A program made the position numbers and the translations under genes. Below, piece by piece: positions 10,545-22,394 of a stretch of DNA of 64,000 nucleotides. Position 1 is the first letter of the stretch, and the number at the start of each line of letters is the position of its first letter. The notes beneath the pieces were generated by a model. It worked only from the letters and a program-made list of their open reading frames with translations. It ran no database searches and had not been told where the DNA came from. The stretch covers positions 20,532,782 to 20,596,781 of the forward strand of contig CM045745.1 in the NCBI GenBank assembly GCA_024760905.1, in the 5' to 3' direction. This DNA is from Plotosus lineatus. Lineage: Eukaryota > Chordata > Actinopteri > Siluriformes > Plotosidae.

Positions 10545-11231
10545 TGAACTGTTTAATCCAATTTGGGCCACGAGGAGGCTGGAGCCCATCTCAGCCAACT
10601 CCAGGCGAAGATGGGGGTACACCCTGAACAGGGCAACACGCGCGCACACACACACACACAAAACCATTGACACTGAAACCCAGGGGCAATTTGCAACGGC
10701 CAATTAGCCTAATATGTGTGTCTTTGTATTGTGGGAGAAAAATAGACTCTTCTTTTCCTTTTGGCTTTTTCCCTTTTTCAGGGGTCACCACATTGAATCA
10801 TCTGATTCGCATGTTTGATTTGGCATAGGTTCTTACATCAGATGCCCTTCCTGACACAACCCTTTAGCAAGGGGCAGAAACACGCTGATGGCTTTGCAGC
10901 TCCTCTTTACCAAAGTCAGCAATGGTTCTTTTACATGAACCTCTCACCATAGACAGTGAGAGACATGGCCGGCCTTTGATAACCCGGTTAGCTGCACTAG
11001 GGGGACAGTGACAACCTTGTGAAGAGTGGGACTCGAACTCCCAATCTTAGGATCAGCGATCCAGCGCACTTTACTACCAGGCCACCACTGCCCTCAGGAG
11101 GAAACTGGAGTATCCACACAAGCACAGAGAGAGGATGCAAGGTCCACACAGAAACCCTCTCATGAGCCTGAGACTAAAACCCAAGACTGGGCATCTGGGA
11201 CGTGCTAGCCATTCTGCTACCAGGCTGCCCT
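10545..11231 (-). mobile_element. SINE family B, reverse, split by SINE A
   Basis: Tail side at 10545-10742 ('ggctggagcccatctcagcc', 'gccaattagcctaatatgtg', 'tattgtgggagaaaaatag'). Head side resumes at about 11096 ('aggaggaaactggagtatcc', 'aaggtccacacagaaaccct') and ends 'gctaccaggctgccct'. The two halves join into one normal SINE B when the insert is ignored. Confidence 0.8.
10743..11095 (-). mobile_element. SINE family A (subtype 1) nested in SINE B
   Basis: Full-length reverse copy. It starts with the RTE-like tail ('tcttcttttccttttggctt', 'ggggtcaccacattgaatca'), continues through 'gatgcccttcctgacacaac' and ends with the tRNA-like head in reverse ('gggactcgaactcccaatct', 'caggccaccactgccctc'). 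Confidence 0.85.
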
Positions 11232-11351
11232 ATATAATTACATAAGTACTGTAAATGGATAGTGGCCTGGGAAAAGCCAATCATAATTCAGCTAAGCCAC
11301 TAAAATGATGAAAAATGGGATTTTCTATCTTGAATAAACTTTAGTATATTT

Positions 11352-11620
11352 TAAGAGAGGGCAGTGGTGGCACAGCTGACTGGATTATCAAAGGCTGGCC
11401 ATTGTCTCTCACTGTCTGTGGTGTATGCATGTAAAAGCACCATTGATTTTGTCTGAAAAGAGTAGGCCGCCGGGTTTCCGTCAGCACGTTTCTGACATGT
11501 TCAGCATGATGGCATGGCGAGCTGTCCATGTGTAGTCTTCTCTCGCCAAGAGTAGGCTGAGATGGGCGCCAGCCTCCATGCGACCCTAATTAGGATGAAG
11601 CACTTCAGAAAATGAATGAA
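11352..11620 (+). mobile_element. SINE family A (subtype 2), degenerate
   Basis: Begins gggcagtggtgg, lacks part of the head, keeps the 'tctctcactgtctg' block and ends with the subtype-2 tail 'gaccctaattaggatgaagc' then an AATGAATG repeat. Confidence 0.8.
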
Positions 11621-11880
11621 TGTCTATTAAGAAAACAGATATATTTTTCAGCAAAATTTCATAGAACTGGTTCGTTCATTTTCTAAGCTTGCCAGAAAAA
11701 GGAAAAATTCTTGTATTTTCTGAATATTTTTAGGTCAAGAATTTCAACTCGGAGGTAAATGAGCGGTGTCAGTGTCATATTCAGCTGGAATGCTACAAAC
11801 ATTTCTGACCCTGATAATCTGTCTTGAGAACATTTCCGAGCTACAACAAATCAATCTCAATTATTGTGTGCTATCCTCAG
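11621..11880. other. End of the last pcx intron
   Basis: Ends in 'tgtgctatcctcag', a plausible acceptor for the final exon. Confidence 0.6.
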
Positions 11881-12132
11881 GAGATACACTTCCATCCAAA
11901 GGCTTTGAAGCACATTAAGGGTCAGGTAGGAGCCCCCATGCCAGGGAAGGTGGTGGAGGTGAAGGTGAAGGAGGGACAGAAGGTGGAGAAAGGTCAGCCC
12001 CTCTGCGTGCTCAGCGCCATGAAGATGGAGACTGTGGTGAACTCGCCCCTTACGGGAAACGTGGCCAAGGTGTACGTCGAGCCTGATTGTGCACTGGAAG
12101 GGGACGATTTGATCCTGGAAATTACAGATTAA
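11881..12132 (+). CDS. pcx: Pyruvate carboxylase, last coding exon (biotin carrier domain)
   Basis: Encodes the final 83 residues and the TAA stop at 12130-12132. It begins [19 protein letters not shown], directly continuing MK of the previous exon. This is the biotin carboxyl carrier (biotinyl-lipoyl) domain: PMPGKVVEV opens it, and the biotin-attachment motif SAMKMETVV is intact, with the acceptor lysine codon AAG at 12022-12024. It ends [11 protein letters not shown], as in vertebrate enzymes. The carried carboxyl group moves between the biotin carboxylase and carboxyltransferase sites of the tetramer in mitochondria. No frameshift or stop is visible, so the gene end looks functional. Together with the two exons upstream, 213 C-terminal residues are in the window. 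Confidence 0.97.
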   Translation, partial: EIHFHPKALKHIKGQVGAPMPGKVVEVKVKEGQKVEKGQPLCVLSAMKMETVVNSPLTGNVAKVYVEPDCALEGDDLILEITD

Positions 12133-12844
12133 AGGCTAAAGTTCAGGGAACAGGTAAAAGATTAAAAAAAAAAAAAAAAAAAAACACACAATCACACTAG
12201 CACTGATGATACTTGACTCTTTATTGGATTTCATAACTGCAAATACATTTTAAATCCACACTATAAAGCAGCTTGGAATATAGTGTGCAGGTATCAGGAC
12301 AGTGTTTTATACAAACTATTAATATTTTATTCAGTGATAGATTTCCAATTGGAGAGTGTGAACTCGCTACAAAAATGAAACACAAACCTTCACTGAGCAA
12401 AACTTAATGGCGTTATGTCTCTCTGGGATAGAGCTATATTTTCCATAGTAATGATGCTAACCTTGGAAATGATGAATTAATTTCTCACCTGCGAACGTGA
12501 CTAATCTAATCGTTGTCCATTATGAAAATTAAACTTTCCAGAACATGCGGTACAAATTATAGCAGGACATTAGATGGGTTGCCACGAGAAGGTTTCTTTC
12601 CTTATAGCACATGCTATAAATTCCATTTTATAATTAAATTGTAGAAGCACGCTGGTTGTTTCTGTGTAAATTTCTGCATGGTTGAATTAACCATTCTTCT
12701 AGTATAAGTGCTTGATATATTACAAACGAAAGTGAAATAATGATAAAATAAAAAAAAAGTGTTCTCTATCCCAACCATTTTTGAGTAATGTTGTTTGTAC
12801 CCCTATAAGTTGTTTACTGGCACTGTAAGAAAATGATATATGAA
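12133..12844 (+). other. Probable pcx 3' UTR and flank
   Basis: Non-coding, AT-rich, with a poly(A) tract at 12165-12184. The real transcript end is unknown. Confidence 0.45.
12747..12752 (+). terminator. Candidate pcx polyadenylation signal AATAAA
   Basis: First canonical AATAAA that I find after the stop, about 615 bases downstream, followed by a GT-containing stretch. An ATTAAA at 12161 is nearer but runs into a poly(A) tract. Which one is used cannot be told from sequence alone. Confidence 0.3.
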
Positions 12845-13022
12845 ACACCTCTAACGCTTCCCTTCCTCCACCTTCATGGCTGAAGTGCTCTTGAGCAAGG
12901 CCACCTAACCCCCAACTGCTCTCTGGATGCCGCAATATGTGCCAACATACAGGGCCAAGTGTGTGTGCTCACTTCGGACAGGCTAAACACAGAGCCAAAA
13001 TTGAATTTGCCATTGTGGGATG
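12845..13022 (+). mobile_element. SINE family E, 3' part
   Basis: 'gtgctcttgagcaaggccac', 'ctaacccccaactgctctct' and the end 'gccattgtgggatgat' are a common fish SINE body. The tRNA-like head is missing. Related reverse copy at 45374-45630. Confidence 0.55.
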
Positions 13023-13234
13023 ATTACAAAATATCAAAGTTTTTTAAATAAATCAATAAATATGCTAGTTACCTAATTTAAAAAAATGAAACACACAACA
13101 AAAAACAGGGCTTCCACCAAACTCTATCCGACCCAAACCTAGGAGAAAATGTGGGGAACCTAAAATGGCGCCATCTTCCTTCAATGTTTGTTATGTACAA
13201 GTAAATACATACAAATATATATTTTTAATATTTA

Positions 13235-14452
13235 CAGTAGGCCCTCGATATTCACGGGGGTTCGGTTCCGGCCCCTCCCACGAATGAAGAAATGAAGATA
13301 ATCCGCGAGTTCTGTACCCGGAAGTAAAACCTCATGTATCATAATACATGCGCGAATCAGTAACCGGAAGTAAAATACTATGTATCTATTACATGCGCTA
13401 AAATATGCTTCTTAAACACATTCTATAGACAGTCTTACTCATTACTTCAGTATTAATGTAGTAAAATGTAGTAATGATTAAGGAAAACTTAATTTTTTAC
13501 TGTGATATTTATTGACAATAAAATATAAACATTATACAGCCTACATATAAAAGCACCTTGAAATGCATTCTCCTTGAAACATACAGCACTGTAGTTTTCC
13601 AAAATTCCCACTAGAGGAACATATTGCATTAAGCATGAGATGACTGAATTCAGGTATTAACTGCATTAAGTCCAAGCAGCTCAGCCACGCCCCTCAGCCA
13701 GAGCGAGAAGAAAACAGAGTTTTAGAGTGAGAGAGTTAGAGAGTGTTACAAACCAAAGAAACGGTGATGTGATGCGAGTTAATCCTCTGGCGTAGATGTG
13801 AGCGTACTTTTGGTTATTGAGAGTAAATGAGAACAGTGAATTCAGGTGTGTGCCACGTAGCAGCTCAGCCACGCCCCTCAGCCGAAGCAGAGGGTAAACT
13901 GTTAGTTAGAGGCACAGTGGCAAAATCAAAGTCCCCCAAAAACACAGACCATAACAAAAAGTAATGTAATAAATTGGATAAACAAAATGAGAAACCTGCG
14001 ACACCTCAGTACATAAAATCACACACACAAACATTCTAAACATTAACTTAGGTAATGTACTTGAATAATAATTGAAAAAGACTTTAATAGTGGAGTGTTT
14101 TACACCAGTTCAGGTGATTATTCCTCTTCAGGCACTTCAGAGGAAACTGTCGTTTTCTTCTGGAGAAAGTCTTATTTCTTCAGAAGAGACATCCAACATC
14201 ATTACCTTTTTCTGGTGTTTATCAGGCGTTTGAGTGACATCATAGAACTTAACTGGTAATTAAAACACACTTAAAAAAAGGCTCATTGACAACTTGTGCG
14301 CAAATGAGGAAAAAAGGGGCCTTACATCATCTCAACCAATCAGCAGGAAGGAGGACAGCCATTGGCTGAATTTGAATCACGTAAGAGTTGCTCGGCTGTC
14401 CACGAATATGCAAATCATGAGTGCAAAACTGAGAATAGTCAAGGTCCTACTG
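13235..14452. mobile_element. TA-flanked MITE, family 6 (copy 2, long)
   Basis: Starts CAGTAGGCCCTCGATATTCAC, ends CAAGGTCCTACTG, flanked by TA at 13233-13234 and 14453-14454. About 1.2 kb, twice copy 1, so it keeps more of the parent element. It contains two copies of a 'cagctcagccacgcccctca' block (about 13677 and 13860). No transposase motif recognised. Confidence 0.8.
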
Positions 14453-15370
14453 TACATTCAATGTTCAGACTTGATACAACAAAGGTAAATTCAGCACCAA
14501 GCACAAGGCCAGACAGAAAGATAAACAAGAGAGAAGAAAGAGTTCACACAAAGCAAAGCAGAACAAAGCAAAGGCAATCCGTGCCCTGAGCTGTGATTTG
14601 CTCCACGTCCCACCAATCACAACAAGTTCAAGATGATCCTCCAATGCCAACAGTAATAGAATTTACTGCAGTTGGCTGGGTCTGAGTGACAAACACGGAA
14701 GAAACAATAGTCACATGTTGATAGTCACATGATGGAGCACCTTCATCTTCAGAATGTGCACTGGTTCTCCTCATTAAAACATTTCTCATTCTACTGATAT
14801 GAAATCCCCTGAAAAAAAAAAAAAAAAGATCATCAAATCTGGGGCAGTTTTCTAGTCTGTGGAGTTTGTTATAATCTGAGCAAAAAGTCTGCGCTTTGGT
14901 TGAAACCCAATACTGCTCATCATCCTGAGATCAGTGTTGCCACAGTGATGCATGGATGTGGTGCCATCAGAATAAGAGCAACTCTTCACTTCCTGCTTGC
15001 CTCTCAGACCAATCCCTTTCTAGTCTTACATCTTTGTAAACAATGGATTTCATGAAAAATCAACATTATGTTCAAAGTTGGGAATTTTCATTTATTTATT
15101 AAATAAATTTGGAATTAAAAAAAAAAAATCTTGGTTAATACTGTTCCAGAACTTTGTACCATACATGTTTTGATTGCTCATTGGTCTTGGTGATGCTGTG
15201 TGTTTCGTCATGTTCTTAAAAAAAAAAAAAAAAAAAAAAAAAGTTTTTTTCAGGAACGGCTGTATTCATACTGAAATCATATGACTCGCACACAGGTGGA
15301 CTCCCATTAAATAATGATCTGGTTTCTGATGGCAGCTTGTAGAGATTATTCTTGGGTTCAGATGTATCTA
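14453..15370. other. Intergenic, nothing recognised
   Basis: Only short poly(A) tracts (14812-14827, 15218-15242). Confidence 0.5.
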
Positions 15371-16142
15371 CAGTGGTACCTCACCTCACGAAATTAATCC
15401 GTTCCAGAGCTTTTTTTCGTAACCTGCATTTTTCGTAAATTGAACCGCATTTTACATGTAAAACACGTGATTCGTTCCAAGGCTCCCAATACTACCCCTA
15501 AACCCTTTAAAAATTATAAAAGCATCCCTTTTAAGACTTCCTTCTGCTTCAATATCGTACCGATGGTAGACGGGTTTGGCCATATTCCTTTGTGATATCA
15601 CTCGAGCCCGTTTCTTCTTCTCACTCGCACCGGAAATCACACACGTGTGTGTGTGTGTGCGCGCACGTGTTGACCATGTCTTAGCAGAGTTATAATCTTA
15701 CAAATGTTTATGGAAGGTTAAAAGCCTGAGTCATCAAATAAAGCATAAAACAACCGTAACTCTGTCCTTTACATGAAAAGCATCATGGTGGATTCAGCTC
15801 TATAATAGGCAATGGGAGGTAGATGTGTCATTCCTCCTAGGCAATGGAATCCCTGTCCAAGATGGCGCTTGAGTGAAGGCGACATGAACGACAGCTCAGT
15901 TGTTCGCCAATGAGAGGCCAGTGGGGTGGGATGTTTGAACGTCATTGATGGGAGAGCAGCTCGTGCATTGTTTGAATGTTTGAATGGTGCATTTTAATAT
16001 TTGAATGGTGTGTTTGAATTTTTAAGATGGTGCTTTCATAACATGAATTTGTTTCGTATCCTGAGACAAGAATTTTAGGAAAATGCTTTTCGTAAACTGC
16101 ATTTTTCGTTTGATGAGACTTTCGTAAGGTGACGTTCCACTG
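15371..16142 (-). mobile_element. Tigger-like MITE, family 1 (complete copy)
   Basis: Starts CAGTGGTACCTCACCTCACG and ends AAGGTGACGTTCCACTG, flanked by TA at 15369-15370 and 16143-16144. The TIR resembles that of pogo/Tigger elements. On the minus strand a stub reads SGASEKKKRARVIS near 15600-15640, like the start of a Tigger transposase; the rest of the 62-codon frame has no family resemblance. Same family as 39231-40006, in opposite orientation. Confidence 0.85.
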
Positions 16143-17174
16143 TATTTTGTTCTGATACTGCAACCGCAGACTGTGCTCTATTTGCATCCTGTAATCTGAC
16201 ACAACAGTTTTTATTTTGTTTTTTTGTTTTTTCTTTTTAAACAGCCAGTGGGAAAACACAATCACAGTCGGGAAAGGCAATTAGATTGTGTACAAATTGT
16301 TAAGTTGTTTGATGTAAGCTTTAATTTCTGATGAGAAATAGCTGGAGAAGTCATACAATATTAACTGTGTTATCTTCAACAGTATAATAATGTGTCTATT
16401 CTATCTACTATAATGCACAAATTACAGCTAGTGAATGTCACTTTATTGGCAATGTTGTAATGTTTTTCTCTCCTCAGAGCATGTCTCAGACTTTACCCCA
16501 AGTTCCATAACCTTTATTTAAACCTTTTTCCTTTGTTTGTTTGAAACACTGAAACAGGGCAGTGTTAAAAGCAATGTGTTTTTCAATGTCTAGTCCGTTC
16601 TGAGATCCTAGAGCAAGGTGGACTCGACAAAAAGGCTGCCACCCAACTTCAAAATTAAAACACTAATACCCATACCGAAACCCTGTACCCATACCAACTC
16701 TTTAGAGATTGAGAACGGATATCCCTCTATTAGGGTGTAGCGTTCAGAACAATTTAGCTGCAAGTGATTGGTGGAAATTCTTTTTCCTTTCAAAGTTTAG
16801 AGGTTTAAGCAGCTTCCAGAGAACATAGAATGTAGGGATTGCGAGGCGTATTAATAGCATTTCCAGAGCATTCCTCATTAAATTACTGCAGGACATGTAT
16901 TAATACACATCGATAGGAACTGAAAACTGCACATCCTTGTAGTAAAAAAAGAAAACATTTAAAACTAACACTGCTGCAGAAATGCTTTCAGTGTTCTTTT
17001 CACTTGTTCTGCTATTCACTGAAATGTGTTTATATTTTGTTTATTTGGCCTTCTCATCATGCTCCTGCCTTTCTGCTTCGTGGCAACAACATATCCCTGA
17101 GTTCTTTAAAGTAATTAGAGTATCTTCCCAAAATTGGGCGCATTTTGTCTTTAACATTGTGTGTGTGTGAGTGT

Positions 17175-17218
<44 letters not shown>

Positions 17219-17379
17219 TTGCTGTCTTCCTTAGAATGAATATGAGAATGTTTGTAGTTGTGTGTTCACTGTATGCGGTTGTGAGTGATTTTTATGTGTG
17301 TGCCACAGAGTTGTATTAGTGGGGAAAATGGTACATTATAAAGATCCACTGTATATACTGTATGTACGGCATATCATTA
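16143..17379. other. Intergenic with a (GT)n tract
   Basis: (GT)n at about 17157-17217. No other feature supported. Confidence 0.5.
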
Positions 17380-17705
17380 TTTAGTCATTTTCTGAACTAA
17401 TTGATCCTAATTAGGGTCTTGGGGAGGCTGGTGCCAATCTCATGTGTCTCTGGGTGAGGGCAGAGTACTCCCTGAACAGCTCGCCAAGCCAGAAACACGC
17501 TTACGGCTACTATCTACATGCAGCTACTCTTGACAAAAGTCAGAAATGTTTTTTTTTACAGCCTCTCACCATCGACAGTGACAGACATGGCCGGTCTTTG
17601 TATCCCAGTTAGCTGCACTGGGGGCGGGGGACGACAGTGATAATTGAGAGCAGGGCTTGAACCTCCAATCAGTGATCTAGCACCTTACCACCAAGCCATC
17701 ATAGT
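17380..17705 (-). mobile_element. SINE family A (subtype 2), reverse
   Basis: Starts with the subtype-2 tail in reverse ('tgatcctaattagggtcttg'), then 'cctctcaccatcgacagtga', and ends with the tRNA-like head ('gcttgaacctccaatcagtg', 'ccaccaagccatcat'). Confidence 0.85.
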
Positions 17706-17709
17706 ATAT

Positions 17710-17713
<4 letters not shown>

Positions 17714-17767
<54 letters not shown>

Positions 17768-17770
17768 CAC
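17714..17770. repeat. (GT)n-(TA)n microsatellite
   Basis: Between SINE A and a family 2 MITE. Confidence 0.95.
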
Positions 17771-17773
17771 ACA

Positions 17774-18239
17774 CAGGGATCCCTCGTGACTTTGCGCTTC
17801 ATGCGGCTTCAGTGCATCGGGGTTTTTTTTAAATATTCATCAAGTTAAAAAAATAAGGAGATTTAGGAAGAATGGGGGGAAAGTTATGGAAAATGCCACA
17901 AAAACAAGGCCGATTATGCAAAAAAAAAAAAAAAAAAACTAAACCAACAAAAAACAACCCAAAATCTCCCATCAAAACTACTTACATTGTTGTGAGGTGC
18001 GCATCTGCGTGCGCGTGTGCGTCTATATGTGTGTATATTTATATTTTATTTACATCTTGTGCATTATTTTTTAATGTTTAATTTTTATTATAAGAATTTA
18101 TAGCATTGAATATGTATTTATTGATATTATATACACATGTACATATATGTCGGTTGGGGGGGTGATCCTATTTTGCGGATTTTGATGGTTGTGTTGGGGA
18201 GCTCGGTCCCAATTAACCGCGGAAAGTGAGGGATCCCTG
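17774..18239. mobile_element. MITE, family 2 (complete copy)
   Basis: Starts CAGGGATCCCTCGTGAC and ends AAGTGAGGGATCCCTG, followed by TA. AT-rich interior without ORF. About 466 bp. Short TIR and TA target suggest a Tc1/mariner-pogo relative. Other copies: 29710, 36429, 38976, 53250. Confidence 0.85.
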
Positions 18240-18251
18240 TATGTGTGTATA

Positions 18252-18434
<183 letters not shown>

Positions 18435-18888
18435 GTACACTGTAGTGCAGTGTCATTATAATAATATAAGAATATGTCCATTTGTTAAAAGAAAGAAGCA
18501 CCATGCACTGTGGTCCACACATCATACACCTGGATTATCTCTGATTAAACATAGACAAATTCCAATAAATAAATCTGTGAGTGAGATTTTCACTGCAGCT
18601 CACACCTCAGATACGGTGTTTTGGACACAGGGTTGGTGAGAAGGTTCTATTGATCTTCAGCTCTGTGTTAATGAATAAATGACACTAGTAAGGCGATTGC
18701 ACTCCATCCCATCTGGGCTCTACATCAGAATTCATCCATGCATGTGCTTGGAATACATAGAATTGCCCTTATCAGTAATAAGTGAAAATAATAATTATAA
18801 AAGTGCTTTTTAAATAATCATGTTAAAGAAAGCAGTTCGATGTGCTATTTGCAGAGGTTATTTTTTATGTAGTTTTAAATCACATGGG
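18435..18888. other. Intergenic, nothing recognised
   Basis: No supported feature. Confidence 0.5.
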
Positions 18889-19215
18889 CAGTGGTGGCTT
18901 GGTGGTAAAGGTGATGGATGGCTGATCCTCAGGTTGGGGGTTCGAGTCCCACACACCACGGGTTGTCACTGCCCACCCCAGTGCAGCTAACCGGGTTATC
19001 AAAGGCCGGCCGTGTCTCTCACAGTCTATGGTGAGAGGTTCATGTAAAAAAAAAAAAAAAAAAAAACATTGCTGACTTCCAACAAGATGAGGCTGCAAAG
19101 CAGTCAGTGTGGCTCTGCCCTTGCCCAGAGTCGGCCGGGATGGGTGCCAGCCTCCCCACGACCCTAATTAGGTTTAAGCGGTTACAGAAAATGAATGAAT
19201 GAATAAATAAAAATC
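18889..19215 (+). mobile_element. SINE family A (subtype 2), full length
   Basis: Head: GGGCAGTGGTGGCTTGGTGG (A-box-like) and GGGGGTTCGAGTCCC (B box). Body: 'tgtctctcacagtctatggt'. Tail: 'ccacgaccctaattaggttt' then AATGAATGAATGAATAAATAAA. Best forward example of subtype 2. Confidence 0.9.
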
Positions 19216-20114
19216 ATACCTGATTCAAAAGATTTGTCCTTTAATGGCAAATAATCCGTTTTTACTCATAATAGCTTCACTTCTGAACGTACCGTAAATA
19301 TAGTTGATAAACAGTATGAGCAATTTGTTCCAAAATTCTTCTCTGGACTCCAAATCCCATCTTAAACCTTGAATATTTTTCTTTGAAAAATTAAATAATT
19401 GCTGGATTTTGCAAAGTCAAAAGTGTGGTGATGGTCATCATTTTGTTTTTATTCATTTGGCTTCATTCATTTGAATTTGAAAGTCTTCTGAACCCTCTCA
19501 TGTTTAAGCCAGATGTTTAAAATAACATTTATGCTTGAAACAGCTGTCAGTCACATGTTTTTATACCTTTGCGAAACTTTTAAATCTGTCCGATGCATAT
19601 CCATTGTAAAATGTATTGACTACAGATCCAGAGCAACAACAGGTACGCCGCTGTTTTGTAATGATTGTTCGGATCTTCTTGCTCGTCCTGCCCTGGTTTG
19701 ATTTGTGCCATTCAAACGTATAAGAGATATCATGTTTATTATTGTTGTTTTTCTTACCACATGATTTGTAAGAGATTACTTATAGGTATAATATCCTAGC
19801 AACCTTGGGTGTCAGATGTGTAAAGGATCGTGTAAAAATCATTTAAATACGTATTTAAATTTCAGAAGCGCCAGTCTTGGTTTATGTAACATGCTGGACA
19901 GAACAAATCAGTCACCAGGTTGCATGTCCGTTTCCTCCTGGATGAGTCACTTGAGCTGTCTGGAGAGTGCGGTTCATAAATTGTCACGAACAGAAGCACA
20001 TTTGTAACTGTACAGCAGTTCTGTTGGCGTTGGCTCATAGATATTTGTTGTATTTTTATTGACTTTTGACTTCCAAAGTCATATTGAATTTACACCTTTA
20101 TTATTAGTCGTGGT
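19216..20114. other. Intergenic, nothing recognised
   Basis: Short open frames only, without family resemblance. Confidence 0.5.
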
Positions 20115-20432
20115 GGTAAGGTAAGTCTTTTGGACTCTTTACACCCGAGTGTATTGGTTCACCATCCCCAGAACTTGTCTCTGGTTTCCTTAGCGTGAAG
20201 CGTCGAGGGTGGTTTCCTCCGGTTTCCTCCTGGATGGAACGCGAGTCCATTGCAGATTACCTTAACAGTAGTTTTTACTGGGAACCTTTTTTCCTGCTGG
20301 GCCGACAGAGATACTCTTGTCGTGAAGACCTTGCCCAGCGGTCTTAGCTTGGTATGCGAATCTAACAGGGATTCAAACCCATGACCTCTCCATCATGAGT
20401 CCATCACCAGAAGCACTATCCCACCGTGACCA
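20115..20432 (-). mobile_element. SINE family C, diverged reverse copy
   Basis: 'cctggatggaacgcgagtcc', 'aagaccttgcccagcggtct' and the reverse head 'gacctctccatcatgagtcc' match SINE C. Confidence 0.75.
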
Positions 20433-20760
20433 AAAGTAGTAGACGTAGTAACACAAATTCGAATTGTGCACTGCTGATAGATGCTTCTTCCATTACTGAA
20501 ATGTTTTCATATAATAAACACTGCAGACTTATCGACTCGATGTCTGCGCATACAGTATTCACACTTTTGATCGTATCTGCACAAATCATTCGAAATCGAA
20601 ATTACTTTGCAGTGCACTAAGCAGCAGATCAAAGTCAAATAGACTGTGCAGTTCAGCAGATGCTTCAAAGATTCCGGGTCACAATCCTTATCTCTTCCTC
20701 ACAACTCTCGTATACTCCCTTTGGACTTTTTGGCATGTTCTGAGATTCTCCACACCTACC

Positions 20761-20763
<3 letters not shown>

Positions 20764-20836
<73 letters not shown>

Positions 20837-20850
20837 CTCACACACACATG
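20764..20850. repeat. (CT)n microsatellite
   Basis: About 85 bases of CT, then a short CA run. Confidence 0.95.
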
Positions 20851-20947
20851 AACACTCTTATACTTTATCTCTGCTCTCATACACAATCTCGCCGTCTTGT
20901 TCGGTTACACTACACCAAGGCTCAGGCTGCCTGAAACAGAATGGAGA

Positions 20948-21840
20948 ATTTGGGGGGGAGGGGCAAAGGTCATGAAAAAGACATGAAAAAAGACATGAAA
21001 AAGACATTTGCTCACAACATAAAAAATGTTGTTCAATTTTAACCCTAAGCTTAAACTCTAACCCTAAACCCTAACCCTAAACCCTAAACTCTAAACCATA
21101 AACTTTAACCCCTAAACTCTAAACCCTAAACTCTAACCCTAAACTCTAACCCCTAAACTCTAACCTAAACCCTAACCCTAAACTCTAACCCTAAACTCTA
21201 ACCCTGAACTCTAACCCCTAAACCCTAAACTCTAACCCCTAAACTCTAACCCTAAACCCTAACCCTAAACCCTAAACTCTAAACCCTAAACTCTAAACCA
21301 TAAACTTTAACCCTAAACTCTAAACCCTAAACTCTAACCCTAAACTCTAACCTAAACTCTAACCCCTAAACCCTAACCTAAACTCTAACCCCTAAACTCT
21401 AACCCCTGAACTCTAACCTAACCCCTAAACTCTAACCCCTAAACTCTAACCCCTAAACCCTAACCCCTAAACCCTAAACTCTAACCCCTGAACTCTAAAC
21501 TCTAAACCCTAAACCCTAAACCCTAACCCCTAAACCCTGAACCCTAACCCCTGAACTCTAACCCTTGAACTCTAACCCCTAAACTCTAACCCCTACACCC
21601 TAAACCCTAAACCCTAAACCCTAGCCCTAACCCCTAGCCCTAATGTATAATGAGTTAATGTAGTATTATGTATTTATAAGAATAAAGAATTTTTATCACA
21701 CATTGTGATCTTTTTGTATTATGCATTTATTAGAACAAAGAAAAAAAAAGATGTTGTGAGCAAATGTCTGTTTTTTCATTAAAGTTGTGAGCATTTGTGT
21801 CCTGTGAGCAAATGTCCGCGCACCTATTTCCCCCCTTCTC
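20948..21840. other. Inverted-repeat unit around a telomere-like array
   Basis: AGACATTTGCTCACAACAT at 21002-21020 recurs in inverse at 21751-21769. Further out, a G-rich run (20951-20964) faces a C-rich run (21831-21836), and 'tgtgagcaaatgtc' occurs again at about 21805. The array at 21035-21640 lies between the arms. This could be a mobile element that has amplified an internal minisatellite; the outer limits are approximate. Confidence 0.5.
21035..21640. repeat. Degenerate interstitial telomere-like array
   Basis: About 600 bases of mixed CCCTAA, CCCTAAA, CTCTAA and CCCCTAAA units. Vertebrate telomeres are (CCCTAA)n on this strand; here 7- and 8-base variants with CTCTAA dominate. Unique-looking sequence on both sides shows it is interstitial. 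Confidence 0.9.
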
Positions 21841-22394
21841 TTTAGGATATATAAGCGTGCCTGTTCCTATATGAAGTGGGCGGTCTCTTCATGGCGCCCG
21901 CTTCATTAATCTTTCTTCTCTGCTCCTTTCCATCATTAGTCTCATTGATCTTCTGGATTGTAAAAACGCAGCATTGTGTATGATCTTCGAGTAGATTCCC
22001 ATTTCCACTTCATATTCCACTGTATGCGACGTGTCCGGCAGGGGTAGAGTTGGTTGAATGAGACCCGAAGAGGCTTGAGTTGCTCCATGAACATGAGTGT
22101 CTCCTTCTACAATCACTGTTGAGACAAGGTCACCACATACAGTGACCCAAGATTCAGGCAGAACTCCAGAGGGGGGGGAATATGCAGTGGTATGACCGTG
22201 TGCAGGATAAACTGAAACCCGGAATGTTTCCCTTTATTGCCAAACTTTGACAAGAATAGCTTAAAAGCTCAGCTGCTCATAACTTGCCCACATTCAGACA
22301 GCCGCTACCGACCAAAACAAGTCTATACTAGTATACGGTTTGTGGACAAGTGACCATCACTCCCATAGAATGTTTTCTTTTTTCGCTGAAACAA
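21841..22394. other. Intergenic, nothing recognised
   Basis: No supported feature. Confidence 0.5.

Noticed and set aside
12161..12166. ATTAAA as the sure pcx poly(A) signal
   Set aside because: It runs into a 20-base poly(A), so it may just be part of an A-rich tract.
21035..21640. A chromosome end
   Set aside because: The array is degenerate and unique-looking DNA continues for tens of kilobases on both sides.
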